The notes under the pieces: model-generated
Database searches by the model: none
What the model saw: only the letters and a program-made list of their open reading frames with translations
What the model was told of the DNA's origin: nothing
Shown here: piece by piece, positions 16,101 to 31,471 of the stretch
Layout of the letters: each line of letters starts with the position of its first letter
How positions within the stretch are numbered: position 1 is the stretch's first letter
Assembly: GCA_963514095.1 (NCBI GenBank)
Contig: CAUPSS010000290.1
Span: 52,501-116,500 of the forward strand
From: Eutrigla gurnardus
Taxonomy: Eukaryota; Chordata; Actinopteri; Perciformes; Triglidae
Direction: 5' to 3'
DNA: 64,000 nt
Translations under genes and position numbers: made by a program

Positions 16101-16711
16101 AAGTCTTGGCAGCTACAAATTTAAATATTATGTGTTCACTTGAGTTTTGTAGCAAAGCCATATAGGGCATCTGAACATTTTAAATGTGATGTCATGAGTT
16201 GAACTTGTTATCAAAGCCAACCACACCAGTGATGTCATGACTTCAGCTTTGTATCAAAGGAAAGCAGGTCAATTGAACATTCTAAATGTGGTGTCATGAC
16301 TTGAGTTTTCTAGCAAAGCCATTTAGGGCATCTGAACATTCTAAATGTGATGTCATGACTGGAGCTTGTTATCAAAGCCAAGCACACCAGTGATGTCATG
16401 ACTTCAGCTTTGTATCAAAGGAAAGCAGGTCAACTGAACATTCTAAATATGGTGTCATGACTTGAGTTTTCTAGCAAAGCCATTTAGGGCATCTGAACAT
16501 TCTAAATGTGATGTCATGACTGGAGCTTGTTATCAAAGCCAAGCACACCTGTGATGTCATGACTTCAGCTTTGTATCAAAGGAAAGCAGGTCAATTGAAC
16601 ATTCTAAATGTGGTGTCATGACTGGAGCTTGTTATCAAAGCCAAGCACACCAGTGATGTCATGACTTCAGCTTTGTATCAAAGGAAAGCAGGTCAACTGA
16701 ACATTCTAAAT
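15298..16711. repeat. Transitional HOR copy, type I to type II
   Basis: It has three GATA blocks. The first two resemble type I. The third begins with a new GGATGGATGGATGGATAGATGG-like lead-in near 16000. The tail has lost the CATTATGGGC mark and has an ordinary B instead. At 16550 the C/A junction reads CACACCTGTGATG rather than CACACCAGTGATG, a private variant that recurs at 20083, 26132, 31112 and 33069. A near-copy of this whole unit lies at 24868-26293. Confidence 0.82.
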
Positions 16712-16816
16712 GTGGTGTCATGAGTTGAACTTGTTCCCAAAGCCAACCACACCAGTGATGTCATGACTTGATCTTGGATGATGGATGTATGGATGGATAA
16801 ATGGATGGATGGATGC

Positions 16817-16897
<81 letters not shown>

Positions 16898-17088
16898 AAC
16901 TCATGGCAGCTACAAATTTAAATATTATGAATTGACTTGAGTTTTTTAGCAAAGCCATTTAGGGCATCTGAACATTTTAAATGTGCTGTCATGAGTTGAA
17001 CTTGTTCCCAAAGCCAACCACACCAGTGATGTCATGACTTGAGCTTGGATGGATGTATGGATGAATGGATGTATGGATGTATGGATGT

Positions 17089-17173
<85 letters not shown>

Positions 17174-17889
17174 AAGTCTTGGCAGCTACAAATTTAAATA
17201 TTATGTGTTCACTTGAGTTTTGTAGCAAAGCCATATAGGGCATCTGAACATTTTAAATGTGATGTCATGAGTTGAACTTGTCATCAAAGCCAACCACACC
17301 AGTGATGTCATGACTTCAGCTTTGTATCAAAGGAAAGCAGGTCAATTGAACATTCTAAATGTGGTGTCATGACTTGAGTTTTCTAGCAAAGCCATTTAGG
17401 GCATCTGAACATTCTAAATGTGATGTCATGACTGGAGCTTGTTATCAAAGCCAAGCACACCAGTGATGTCATGACTTCAGCTTTGTATCAAAGGAAAGCA
17501 GGTCAACTGAACATTCTAAATATGGTGTCATGACTTGAGTTTTCTAGCAAAGCCATTTAGGGCATCTGAACATTCTAAATGTGATGTCATGACTGGAGCT
17601 TGTTATCAAAGCCAAGCACACCAGTGATGTCATGACTTCAGCTTTGTATCAAAGGAAAGCAGGTCAATTGAACATTCTAAATGTGGTGTCATGACTGGAG
17701 CTTGTTATCAAAGCCAAGCACACCAGTGATGTCATGACTTCAGCTTTGTATCAAAGGAAAGCAGGTCAACTGAACATTCTAAATGTGGTGTCATGAGTTG
17801 AACTTGTTCCCAAAGCCAACCACACCAGTGATGTCATGACTTGATCTTGGATGATGGATGTATGGATGGATAAATGGATGGATGGATGC

Positions 17890-17920
<31 letters not shown>

Positions 17921-17921
17921 T

Positions 17922-17982
<61 letters not shown>

Positions 17983-18173
17983 AACTCATGGCAGCTACAA
18001 ATTTAAATATTATGAATTGACTTGAGTTTTTTAGCAAAGCCATTTAGGGCATCTGAACATTTTAAATGTGCTGTCATGAGTTGAACTTGTTCCCAAAGCC
18101 AACCACACCAGTGATGTCATGACTTGAGCTTGGATGGATGTATGGATGAATGGATGTATGAATGTATGGATGT

Positions 18174-18254
<81 letters not shown>

Positions 18255-18715
18255 AAGTCTTGGCAGCTACAAATTTAAATATTATGTGTTCACTTGAGTT
18301 TTGTAGCAAAGCCATATAGGGCATCTGAACATTTTAAATGTGATGTCATGAGTTGAACTTGTCATCAAAGCCAACCACACCAGTGATGTCATGACTTCAG
18401 CTTTGTATCAAAGGAAAGCAGGTCAATTGAACATTCTAAATGTGGTGTCATGACTTGAGTTTTCTAGCAAAGCCATTTAGGGCATCTGAACATTCTAAAT
18501 GTGATGTCATGACTGGAGCTTGTTATCAAAGCCAAGCACACCAGTGATGTCATGACTTCAGCTTTGTATCAAAGGAAAGCAGGTCAATTGAACATTCTAA
18601 ATGTGGTGTCATGACTGGAGCTTGTTATCAAAGCCAAGCACACCAGTGATGTCATGACTTGAGCTTGGATGGATGTATGGATGTATGGATGGATGTATGG
18701 ATGTATGGATGTATG

Positions 18716-18797
<82 letters not shown>

Positions 18798-18991
18798 AAC
18801 TCATGGCAGCTACAAATTTAAATATTATGAATTGACTTGAGTTTTTTAGCAAAGCCATTTAGGGCATCTGAACATTTTAAATGTGCTGTCATGAGTTGAA
18901 CTTGTTCCCAAAGCCAACCACACCAGTGATGTCATGACTTGAGCTTGGATGGATGTATGGATGAATGGATGTATGGATGTATGGATGTATG

Positions 18992-19065
<74 letters not shown>

Positions 19066-19255
19066 AAGTCTTGGCAGCTACAAATTTAAATATTATGTGT
19101 TCACTTGAGTTTTGTAGCAAAGCCATATAGGGCATCTGAACATTTTAAATGTGATGTCATGAGTTGAACTTGTTATCAAAGCCAACCACACCAGTGATGT
19201 CATGACTTGAGCTTGGATGGATGGATGGATGTATGGATGGATGTATGGATGTATG

Positions 19256-19294
<39 letters not shown>

Positions 19295-19295
19295 G

Positions 19296-19361
<66 letters not shown>

Positions 19362-19555
19362 AACTCATGGCAGCTACAAATTTAAATATTGTGAATTGAC
19401 TTGAGTTTTTTAGCAAAGCCATTTAGGGCATCTGAACATTTTAAATGTGCTGTCATGAGTTGAACTTGTTCCCAAAGCCAACCACACCAGTGATGTCATG
19501 ACTTGAGCTTGGATGGATGTATGGATGGATGTATGGATGGATGGATGGATAGATG

Positions 19556-19633
<78 letters not shown>

Positions 19634-20349
19634 AAGTCTTGGCAGCTACAAATTTAAATATTATGTGTTCACTTGAGTTTTGTAGCAAAGCCATATAGGG
19701 CATCTGAACATTTTAAATGTGATGTCATGAGTTGAACTTGTTATCAAAGCCAACCACACCAGTGATGTCATGACTTCAGCTTTGTATCAAAGGAAAGCAG
19801 GTCAATTGAACATTCTAAATGTGGTGTCATGACTTGAGTTTTCTAGCAAAGCCATTTAGGGCATCTGAACATTCTAAATGTGATGTCATGACTGGAGCTT
19901 GTTATCAAAGCCAAGCACACCAGTGATGTCATGACTTCAGCTTTGTATCAAAGGAAAGCAGGTCAACTGAACATTCTAAATATGGTGTCATGACTTGAGT
20001 TTTCTAGCAAAGCCATTTAGGGCATCTGAACATTCTAAATGTGATGTCATGACTGGAGCTTGTTATCAAAGCCAAGCACACCTGTGATGTCATGACTTCA
20101 GCTTTGTATCAAAGGAAAGCAGGTCAATTGAACATTCTAAATGTGGTGTCATGACTGGAGCTTGTTATCAAAGCCAAGCACACCAGTGATGTCATGACTT
20201 CAGCTTTGTATCAAAGGAAAGCAGGTCAACTGAACATTCTAAATGTGGTGTCATGAGTTGAACTTGTTCCCAAAGCCAACCACACCAGTGATGTCATGAC
20301 TTGATCTTGGATGATGGATGTATGGATGGATAAATGGATGGATGGATGC

Positions 20350-20434
<85 letters not shown>

Positions 20435-20625
20435 AACTCATGGCAGCTACAAATTTAAATATTATGAATTGACTTGAGTTTTTTAGCAAAGCCATTTAGG
20501 GCATCTGAACATTTTAAATGTGCTGTCATGAGTTGAACTTGTTCCCAAAGCCAACCACACCAGTGATGTCATGACTTGAGCTTGGATGGATGTATGGATG
20601 AATGGATGTATGGATGTATGGATGT

Positions 20626-20706
<81 letters not shown>

Positions 20707-21422
20707 AAGTCTTGGCAGCTACAAATTTAAATATTATGTGTTCACTTGAGTTTTGTAGCAAAGCCATATAGGGCATCTGAACATTTTAAATGTGATGTCA
20801 TGAGTTGAACTTGTCATCAAAGCCAACCACACCAGTGATGTCATGACTTCAGCTTTGTATCAAAGGAAAGCAGGTCAATTGAACATTCTAAATGTGGTGT
20901 CATGACTTGAGTTTTCTAGCAAAGCCATTTAGGGCATCTGAACATTCTAAATGTGATGTCATGACTGGAGCTTGTTATCAAAGCCAAGCACACCAGTGAT
21001 GTCATGACTTCAGCTTTGTATCAAAGGAAAGCAGGTCAACTGAACATTCTAAATATGGTGTCATGACTTGAGTTTTCTAGCAAAGCCATTTAGGGCATCT
21101 GAACATTCTAAATGTGATGTCATGACTGGAGCTTGTTATCAAAGCCAAGCACACCAGTGATGTCATGACTTCAGCTTTGTATCAAAGGAAAGCAGGTCAA
21201 TTGAACATTCTAAATGTGGTGTCATGACTGGAGCTTGTTATCAAAGCCAAGCACACCAGTGATGTCATGACTTCAGCTTTGTATCAAAGGAAAGCAGGTC
21301 AACTGAACATTCTAAATGTGGTGTCATGAGTTGAACTTGTTCCCAAAGCCAACCACACCAGTGATGTCATGACTTGATCTTGGATGATGGATGTATGGAT
21401 GGATAAATGGATGGATGGATGC

Positions 21423-21453
<31 letters not shown>

Positions 21454-21454
21454 T

Positions 21455-21523
<69 letters not shown>

Positions 21524-21714
21524 AACTCATGGCAGCTACAAATTTAAATATTATGAATTGACTTGAGTTTTTTAGCAAAGCCATTTAGGGCATCTGAACA
21601 TTTTAAATGTGCTGTCATGAGTTGAACTTGTTCCCAAAGCCAACCACACCAGTGATGTCATGACTTGAGCTTGGATGGATGTATGGATGAATGGATGTAT
21701 GAATGTATGGATGT

Positions 21715-21799
<85 letters not shown>

Positions 21800-22147
21800 A
21801 AGTCTTGGCAGCTACAAATTTAAATATTATGTGTTCACTTGAGTTTTGTAGCAAAGCCATATAGGGCATCTGAACATTTTAAATGTGATGTCATGAGTTG
21901 AACTTGTCATCAAAGCCAACCACACCAGTGATGTCATGACTTCAGCTTTGTATCAAAGGAAAGCAGGTCAATTGAACATTCTAAATGTGGTGTCATGACT
22001 TGAGTTTTCTAGCAAAGCCATTTAGGGCATCTGAACATTCTAAATGTGATGTCATGACTGGAGCTTGTTATCAAAGCCAAGCACACCAGTGATGTCATGA
22101 CTTCAGCTTTGTATCAAAGGAAAGCAGGTCAATTGAACATTCTAAAT
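16712..22147. repeat. Type II HOR zone with an internal ~3.5-kb duplication
   Basis: Copies lie at 16712-17784, 17785-18602, 18603-20244, 20245-21317 and 21318-22147. The leading GATA block of most copies reads TTGATCTTGGATGATGG and enters its GATA tract through GGATGCATAGATAG; the closing block reads GATGTATAGATAG. C monomers after the blocks often have CTTGTCATC. Copies 1 and 4 are both 1073 bp, and copies 2 and 5 (818 and 830 bp) share a GATATATAGATAG interruption (near 17920 and 21452), so 16.7-18.6 kb and 20.2-22.1 kb are duplicates. The 18603 copy holds an AAGTCTT-type block followed by a further GATA block, an unusual order that looks like a recombination joint. Confidence 0.82.
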
Positions 22148-22260
22148 GTGGTGTCATGACTGGAGCTTGTTATCAAAGCCAAGCACACCAGTGATGTCAT
22201 GACTTGAGCTTGGATGGATGTATGGATGTATGGATGGATGTATGGATGTATGGATGTATG

Positions 22261-22354
<94 letters not shown>

Positions 22355-22548
22355 AACTCATGGCAGCTACAAATTTAAATATTATGAATTGACTTGAGTT
22401 TTTTAGCAAAGCCATTTAGGGCATCTGAACATTTTAAATGTGCTGTCATGAGTTGAACTTGTTCCCAAAGCCAACCACACCAGTGATGTCATGACTTGAG
22501 CTTGGATGGATGTATGGATGAATGGATGTATGGATGTATGGATGTATG

Positions 22549-22614
<66 letters not shown>

Positions 22615-22804
22615 AAGTCTTGGCAGCTACAAATTTAAATATTATGTGTTCACTTGAGTTTTGTAGCAAAGCCATATAGGGCATCTGAACATTTTAAATG
22701 TGATGTCATGAGTTGAACTTGTTATCAAAGCCAACCACACCAGTGATGTCATGACTTGAGCTTGGATGGATGGATGGATGTATGGATGGATGTATGGATG
22801 TATG

Positions 22805-22890
<86 letters not shown>

Positions 22891-23610
22891 AAGTCTTGGC
22901 AGCTACAAATTTAAATATTATGTGTTCACTTGAGTTTTGTAGCAAAGCCATATAGGGCATCTGAACATTTTAAATGTGATGTCATGAGTTGAACTTGTTA
23001 TCAAAGCCAACCACACCAGTGATGTCATGACTTCAGCTTTGTATCAAAGGAAAGCAGGTCAATTGAACATTCTAAATGTGGTGTCATGTCTTGAGTTTTC
23101 TAGCAAAGCCATTATGGGCATCTGAATTTTCTAAATGTGATGTCATGACTGGAGCTTGTTATCAAAGCCAAGCACACCAGTGATGTCATGACTTCAGCTT
23201 TGTATCAAAGGAAAGCAGGTCAACTGAACATTCTAAATATGGTGTCATGACTTGAGTTTTCTAGCAAAGCCATTTAGGGCATCTGAACATTCTAAATGTG
23301 ATGTCATGACTGGAGCTTGTTATCAAAGCCAAGCACACCAGTGATGTCATGACTTCAGCTTTGTATCAAAGGAAAGCAGGTCAATTGAACATTCTAAATG
23401 TGGTGTCATGACTGGAGCTTGTTATCAAAGCCAAGCACACCAGTGATGTCATGACTTCAGCTTTGTATCAAAGGAAAGCAGGTCAACTGAACATTCTAAA
23501 TGTGGTGTCATGAGTTGAACTTGTTCCCAAAGCCAACCACACCAGTGATGTCATGACTTGAGCTTGGATGGATGTATGGATGTATGGATGTATGGATGTA
23601 TGGATGTATG

Positions 23611-23684
<74 letters not shown>

Positions 23685-23874
23685 AACTCATGGCAGCTAC
23701 AAATTTAAATATTGTGAATTGACTTGAGTTTTTTAGCAAAGCCATTTAGGGCATCTGAACATTTTAAATGTGCTGTCATGAGTTGAACTTGTTCCCAAAG
23801 CCAACCACACCAGTGATGTCATGACTTGAGCTTGGATGGATGGATGGATGTATGGATGGATGTATGGATGTATG

Positions 23875-23937
<63 letters not shown>

Positions 23938-23938
23938 G

Positions 23939-23988
<50 letters not shown>

Positions 23989-24178
23989 AACTCATGGCAG
24001 CTACAAATTTAAATATTGTGAATTGACTTGAGTTTTTTAGCAAAGCCATTTAGGGCATCTGAACATTTTAAATGTGCTGTCATGAGTTGAACTTGTTCCC
24101 AAAGCCAACCACACCAGTGATGTCATGACTTGAGCTTGGATGGATGGATGGATGTATGGATGGATGTATGGATGTATG

Positions 24179-24256
<78 letters not shown>

Positions 24257-24976
24257 AAGTCTTGGCAGCTACAAATTTAAATATTATGTGTTCACTTGAG
24301 TTTTGTAGCAAAGCCATATAGGGCATCTGAACATTTTAAATGTGATGTCATGAGTTGAACTTGTTATCAAAGCCAACCACACCAGTGATGTCATGACTTC
24401 AGCTTTGTATCAAAGGAAAGCAGGTCAATTGAACATTCTAAATGTGGTGTCATGTCTTGAGTTTTCTAGCAAAGCCATTATGGGCATCTGAATTTTCTAA
24501 ATGTGATGTCATGACTGGAGCTTGTTATCAAAGCCAAGCACACCAGTGATGTCATGACTTCAGCTTTGTATCAAAGGAAAGCAGGTCAACTGAACATTCT
24601 AAATATGGTGTCATGACTTGAGTTTTCTAGCAAAGCCATTTAGGGCATCTGAACATTCTAAATGTGATGTCATGACTGGAGCTTGTTATCAAAGCCAAGC
24701 ACACCAGTGATGTCATGACTTCAGCTTTGTATCAAAGGAAAGCAGGTCAATTGAACATTCTAAATGTGGTGTCATGACTGGAGCTTGTTATCAAAGCCAA
24801 GCACACCAGTGATGTCATGACTTCAGCTTTGTATCAAAGGAAAGCAGGTCAACTGAACATTCTAAATGTGGTGTCATGAGTTGAACTTGTTCCCAAAGCC
24901 AACCACACCAGTGATGTCATGACTTGAGCTTGGATGGATGTATGGATGAATGGATGTATGGATGTATGGATGTATG

Positions 24977-25047
<71 letters not shown>

Positions 25048-25268
25048 GGATAGATAGATAGATAGATAGATAGATAGAAACTCATGGCAGCTACAAATTT
25101 AAATATTGTGAATTGACTTGAGTTTTTTAGCAAAGCCATTTAGGGCATCTGAACATTTTAAATGTGCTGTCATGAGTTGAACTTGTTCCCAAAGCCAACC
25201 ACACCAGTGATGTCATGACTTGAGCTTGGATGGATGGATGGATGTATGGATGGATGTATGGATGTATG

Positions 25269-25343
<75 letters not shown>

Positions 25344-25344
25344 G

Positions 25345-25406
<62 letters not shown>

Positions 25407-25600
25407 AACTCATGGCAGCTACAAATTTAAATATTGTGAATTGACTTGAGTTTTTTAGCAAAGCCATTTAGGGCATCTGAACATTTTAAATGTGCTGTCA
25501 TGAGTTGAACTTGTTCCCAAAGCCAACCACACCAGTGATGTCATGACTTGAGCTTGGATGGATGTATGGATGGATGTATGGATGGATGGATGGATAGATG

Positions 25601-25682
<82 letters not shown>

Positions 25683-26293
25683 AAGTCTTGGCAGCTACAA
25701 ATTTAAATATTATGTGTTCACTTGAGTTTTGTAGCAAAGCCATATAGGGCATCTGAACATTTTAAATGTGATGTCATGAGTTGAACTTGTTATCAAAGCC
25801 AACCACACCAGTGATGTCATGACTTCAGCTTTGTATCAAAGGAAAGCAGGTCAATTGAACATTCTAAATGTGGTGTCATGACTTGAGTTTTCTAGCAAAG
25901 CCATTTAGGGCATCTGAACATTCTAAATGTGATGTCATGACTGGAGCTTGTTATCAAAGCCAAGCACACCAGTGATGTCATGACTTCAGCTTTGTATCAA
26001 AGGAAAGCAGGTCAACTGAACATTCTAAATATGGTGTCATGACTTGAGTTTTCTAGCAAAGCCATTTAGGGCATCTGAACATTCTAAATGTGATGTCATG
26101 ACTGGAGCTTGTTATCAAAGCCAAGCACACCTGTGATGTCATGACTTCAGCTTTGTATCAAAGGAAAGCAGGTCAATTGAACATTCTAAATGTGGTGTCA
26201 TGACTGGAGCTTGTTATCAAAGCCAAGCACACCAGTGATGTCATGACTTCAGCTTTGTATCAAAGGAAAGCAGGTCAACTGAACATTCTAAAT
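22148..26293. repeat. Type I island inside the type II zone
   Basis: Copies lie at 22148-23501, 23502-24867 and 24868-26293. The type I mark (CATGTCTTGAG with CATTATGGGC) reappears near 23090 and 24470, about 8 kb after it was last seen near 14890. Block order and lengths from 23502 onward parallel 13932 onward: 1366 then 1426 bp, against 1366 then 1414 bp. This island is therefore best read as the start of a segment copied from about 9.5 kb upstream, not as an independent type I tract. The copy ending at 26293 also carries the CACACCTGTG variant at 26132. Confidence 0.8.
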
Positions 26294-26398
26294 GTGGTGT
26301 CATGAGTTGAACTTGTTCCCAAAGCCAACCACACCAGTGATGTCATGACTTGATCTTGGATGATGGATGTATGGATGGATAAATGGATGGATGGATGC

Positions 26399-26483
<85 letters not shown>

Positions 26484-26674
26484 AACTCATGGCAGCTACA
26501 AATTTAAATATTATGAATTGACTTGAGTTTTTTAGCAAAGCCATTTAGGGCATCTGAACATTTTAAATGTGCTGTCATGAGTTGAACTTGTTCCCAAAGC
26601 CAACCACACCAGTGATGTCATGACTTGAGCTTGGATGGATGTATGGATGAATGGATGTATGGATGTATGGATGT

Positions 26675-26759
<85 letters not shown>

Positions 26760-27475
26760 AAGTCTTGGCAGCTACAAATTTAAATATTATGTGTTCACTT
26801 GAGTTTTGTAGCAAAGCCATATAGGGCATCTGAACATTTTAAATGTGATGTCATGAGTTGAACTTGTCATCAAAGCCAACCACACCAGTGATGTCATGAC
26901 TTCAGCTTTGTATCAAAGGAAAGCAGGTCAATTGAACATTCTAAATGTGGTGTCATGACTTGAGTTTTCTAGCAAAGCCATTTAGGGCATCTGAACATTC
27001 TAAATGTGATGTCATGACTGGAGCTTGTTATCAAAGCCAAGCACACCAGTGATGTCATGACTTCAGCTTTGTATCAAAGGAAAGCAGGTCAACTGAACAT
27101 TCTAAATATGGTGTCATGACTTGAGTTTTCTAGCAAAGCCATTTAGGGCATCTGAACATTCTAAATGTGATGTCATGACTGGAGCTTGTTATCAAAGCCA
27201 AGCACACCAGTGATGTCATGACTTCAGCTTTGTATCAAAGGAAAGCAGGTCAATTGAACATTCTAAATGTGGTGTCATGACTGGAGCTTGTTATCAAAGC
27301 CAAGCACACCAGTGATGTCATGACTTCAGCTTTGTATCAAAGGAAAGCAGGTCAACTGAACATTCTAAATGTGGTGTCATGAGTTGAACTTGTTCCCAAA
27401 GCCAACCACACCAGTGATGTCATGACTTGATCTTGGATGATGGATGTATGGATGGATAAATGGATGGATGGATGC

Positions 27476-27506
<31 letters not shown>

Positions 27507-27507
27507 T

Positions 27508-27592
<85 letters not shown>

Positions 27593-27783
27593 AACTCATG
27601 GCAGCTACAAATTTAAATATTATGAATTGACTTGAGTTTTTTAGCAAAGCCATTTAGGGCATCTGAACATTTTAAATGTGCTGTCATGAGTTGAACTTGT
27701 TCCCAAAGCCAACCACACCAGTGATGTCATGACTTGAGCTTGGATGGATGTATGGATGAATGGATGTATGAATGTATGGATGT

Positions 27784-27868
<85 letters not shown>

Positions 27869-28216
27869 AAGTCTTGGCAGCTACAAATTTAAATATTATG
27901 TGTTCACTTGAGTTTTGTAGCAAAGCCATATAGGGCATCTGAACATTTTAAATGTGATGTCATGAGTTGAACTTGTCATCAAAGCCAACCACACCAGTGA
28001 TGTCATGACTTCAGCTTTGTATCAAAGGAAAGCAGGTCAATTGAACATTCTAAATGTGGTGTCATGACTTGAGTTTTCTAGCAAAGCCATTTAGGGCATC
28101 TGAACATTCTAAATGTGATGTCATGACTGGAGCTTGTTATCAAAGCCAAGCACACCAGTGATGTCATGACTTCAGCTTTGTATCAAAGGAAAGCAGGTCA
28201 ATTGAACATTCTAAAT
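26294..28216. repeat. Type II HOR pair
   Basis: Copies lie at 26294-27370 and 27371-28216. They match 16712-18602 and 20245-22147 in block order, length and the GATATATAGATAG interruption (here near 27505). They are the downstream part of the ~9.5-kb-offset duplication and in turn resemble 33231-35109, about 7 kb further on. Confidence 0.8.
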
Positions 28217-28329
28217 GTGGTGTCATGACTGGAGCTTGTTATCAAAGCCAAGCACACCAGTGATGTCATGACTTGAGCTTGGATGGATGTATGGATGTAT
28301 GGATGGATGTATGGATGTATGGATGTATG

Positions 28330-28391
<62 letters not shown>

Positions 28392-28585
28392 AACTCATGG
28401 CAGCTACAAATTTAAATATTATGAATTGACTTGAGTTTTTTAGCAAAGCCATTTAGGGCATCTGAACATTTTAAATGTGCTGTCATGAGTTGAACTTGTT
28501 CCCAAAGCCAACCACACCAGTGATGTCATGACTTGAGCTTGGATGGATGTATGGATGAATGGATGTATGGATGTATGGATGTATG

Positions 28586-28667
<82 letters not shown>

Positions 28668-29591
28668 AAGTCTTGGCAGCTACAAATTTAAATATTATGT
28701 GTTCACTTGAGTTTTGTAGCAAAGCCATATAGGGCATCTGAACATTTTAAATGTGATGTCATGAGTTGAACTTGTTATCAAAGCCAACCACACCAGTGAT
28801 GTCATGACTTCAGCTTTGTATCAAAGGAAAGCAGGTCAACTGAACATTCTAAATGTGGTGTCATGACGTGAGTTTTCTAGCAAAGCCATTTAGGGCATTT
28901 GAACATTCTAAATGTGATGTCATGACTGGAGCTTGTTATCAAAGCCAAGCACACCAGTGATGTCATGACTTCAGCTTTGTATCAAAGGAAAGCAGGTCAA
29001 TTGAACATTCTAAATGTGGTGTCATGACTTGAGTTTTCTAGCAAAGCCATTTAGGGCATCTGAACATTCTAAATGTGATGTCATGACTGGAGCTTGTTAT
29101 CAAAGCCAAGCACACCAGTGATGTCATGACATCAGCTTTGTATCAAAGGAAAGCAGGTCAACTGAACATTCTAAATATGGTGTCATGACTTGAGTTTTCT
29201 AGCAAAGCCATTTAGGGCATCTGAACATTCTAAATGTGATGTCATGACTGGAGCTTGTTATCAAAGCCAAGCACACCAGTGATGTCATGACTTCAGCTTT
29301 GTATCAAAGGAAAGCAGGTCAATTGAACATTCTAAATGTGGTGTCATGACTTGAGTTTTCTAGCAAAGCCATTTAGGGCATCTGAACATTCTAAATGTGA
29401 TGTCATGACTGGAGCTTGTTATCAAAGCCAAGCACACCAGTGATGTCATGACTTCAGCTTGTTATGAAAGGAAAGCAGGTCAACTGAACATTCTAAATGT
29501 GGTGTCATGAGTTGAACTTGTTCCCAAAGCCAACCACACCAGTGATGTCATGACTTGATCTTGGATGGATGGATGTATGTATGGATAGATT

Positions 29592-29689
<98 letters not shown>

Positions 29690-29883
29690 AACTCATGGCA
29701 GCTACAAATTTAAATATTATGAATTGACTTGAGTTTTTTAGCAAAGCCATTTAGGGCATCTGAACATTTTAAATGTGCTGTCATGAGTTGAACTTGTTCC
29801 CAAAGCCAACCACACCAGTGATGTCATGACTTGAGCTTGGATGGATGTATGGATGAATGGATGTATGGATGTATGGATGTATG

Positions 29884-29958
<75 letters not shown>

Positions 29959-30155
29959 GGATAGAAACTCATGGCAGCTACAAATTTAAATATTGTGAAT
30001 TGACTTGAGTTTTTTAGCAAAGCCATTTAGGGCATCTGAACATTTTAAATGTGCTGTCATGAGTTGAACTTGTTCCCAAAGCCAACCACACCAGTGATGT
30101 CATGACTTGAGCTTGGATGGATGTATGGATGTATGGATGGATGTATGGATGTATG

Positions 30156-30229
<74 letters not shown>

Positions 30230-30636
30230 AAGTCTTGGCAGCTACAAATTTAAATATTATGTGTTCACTTGAGTTTTGTAGCAAAGCCATATAGGGAATC
30301 TGAACATTTTAAATGTGATGTCATGAGTTGAACTTGTTATCAAAGCCAACCACACCAGTGATGTCATGACTTCAGCTTTGTATCAAAGGAAAGCAGGTCA
30401 ATTGAACATTCTAAATGTGGTGTCATGACTTGAGTTTTCTAGCAAAGCCATTTAGGGCATCTGAACATTCTAAATGTGATGTCATGACTGGAGCTTGTTA
30501 TCAAAGCCAAGCACACCAGTGATGTCATGACTTCAGCTTTGTATCAAAGGAAAGCAGGTCAACTGAACATTCTAAATATGGTGTCATGACTTGAGTTTTC
30601 TAGCAAAGCCATTTAGGGCATCTGAACATTTTAAAT
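28217..30636. repeat. First type III HOR pair
   Basis: Copies lie at 28217-29498 and 29499-30636. The first tail introduces the CATGACGTGAG / GCATTTGAAC form of monomer B (CpG at 28867), an A monomer with CATGACATCAGC, and a last A with GCTTGTTATGAAAGG. The second copy opens with a GATA block entered through GATGTATGTATGGATAGATTG and also has a block ending GATGGATAGAAACTC. At about 30600 a plain B monomer is fused directly to a block starting GTGCTGTCATGAG, a joint not seen in type I copies. Confidence 0.8.
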
Positions 30637-30745
30637 GTGCTGTCATGAGTTGAACTTGTTCCCAAAGCCAACCACACCAGTGATGTCATGACTTGAGCTT
30701 GGATGGATGTATGGATGAATGGATGTATGGATGTATGGATGTATG

Positions 30746-30823
<78 letters not shown>

Positions 30824-31378
30824 AAGTCTTGGCAGCTACAAATTTAAATATTATGTGTTCACTTGAGTTTTGTAGCAAAGCCATATAGGGCATCTGAACA
30901 TTTTAAATGTGATGTCATGAGTTGAACTTGTTATCAAAGCCAACCACACCAGTGATGTCATGACTTCAGCTTTGTATCAAAGGAAAGCAGGTCAACTGAA
31001 CATTCTAAATATGGTGTCATGACTTGAGTTTTCTAGCAAAGCCATTTAGGGCATCTGAACATTCTAAATGTGATGTCATGACTGGAGCTTGTTATCAAAG
31101 CCAAGCACACCTGTGATGTCATGACTTCAGCTTTGTATCAAAGGAAAGCAGGTCAATTGAACATTCTAAATGTGGTGTCATGACTGGAGCTTGTTATCAA
31201 AGCCAAGCACACCAGTGATGTCATGACTTCAGCTTTGTATCAAAGGAAAGCAGGTCAACTGAACATTCTAAATGTGGTGTCATGAGTTGAACTTGTTCCC
31301 AAAGCCAACCACACCAGTGATGTCATGACTTGATCTTGGATGATGGATGTATGGATGGATAAATGGATGGATGGATGC

Positions 31379-31471
<93 letters not shown>

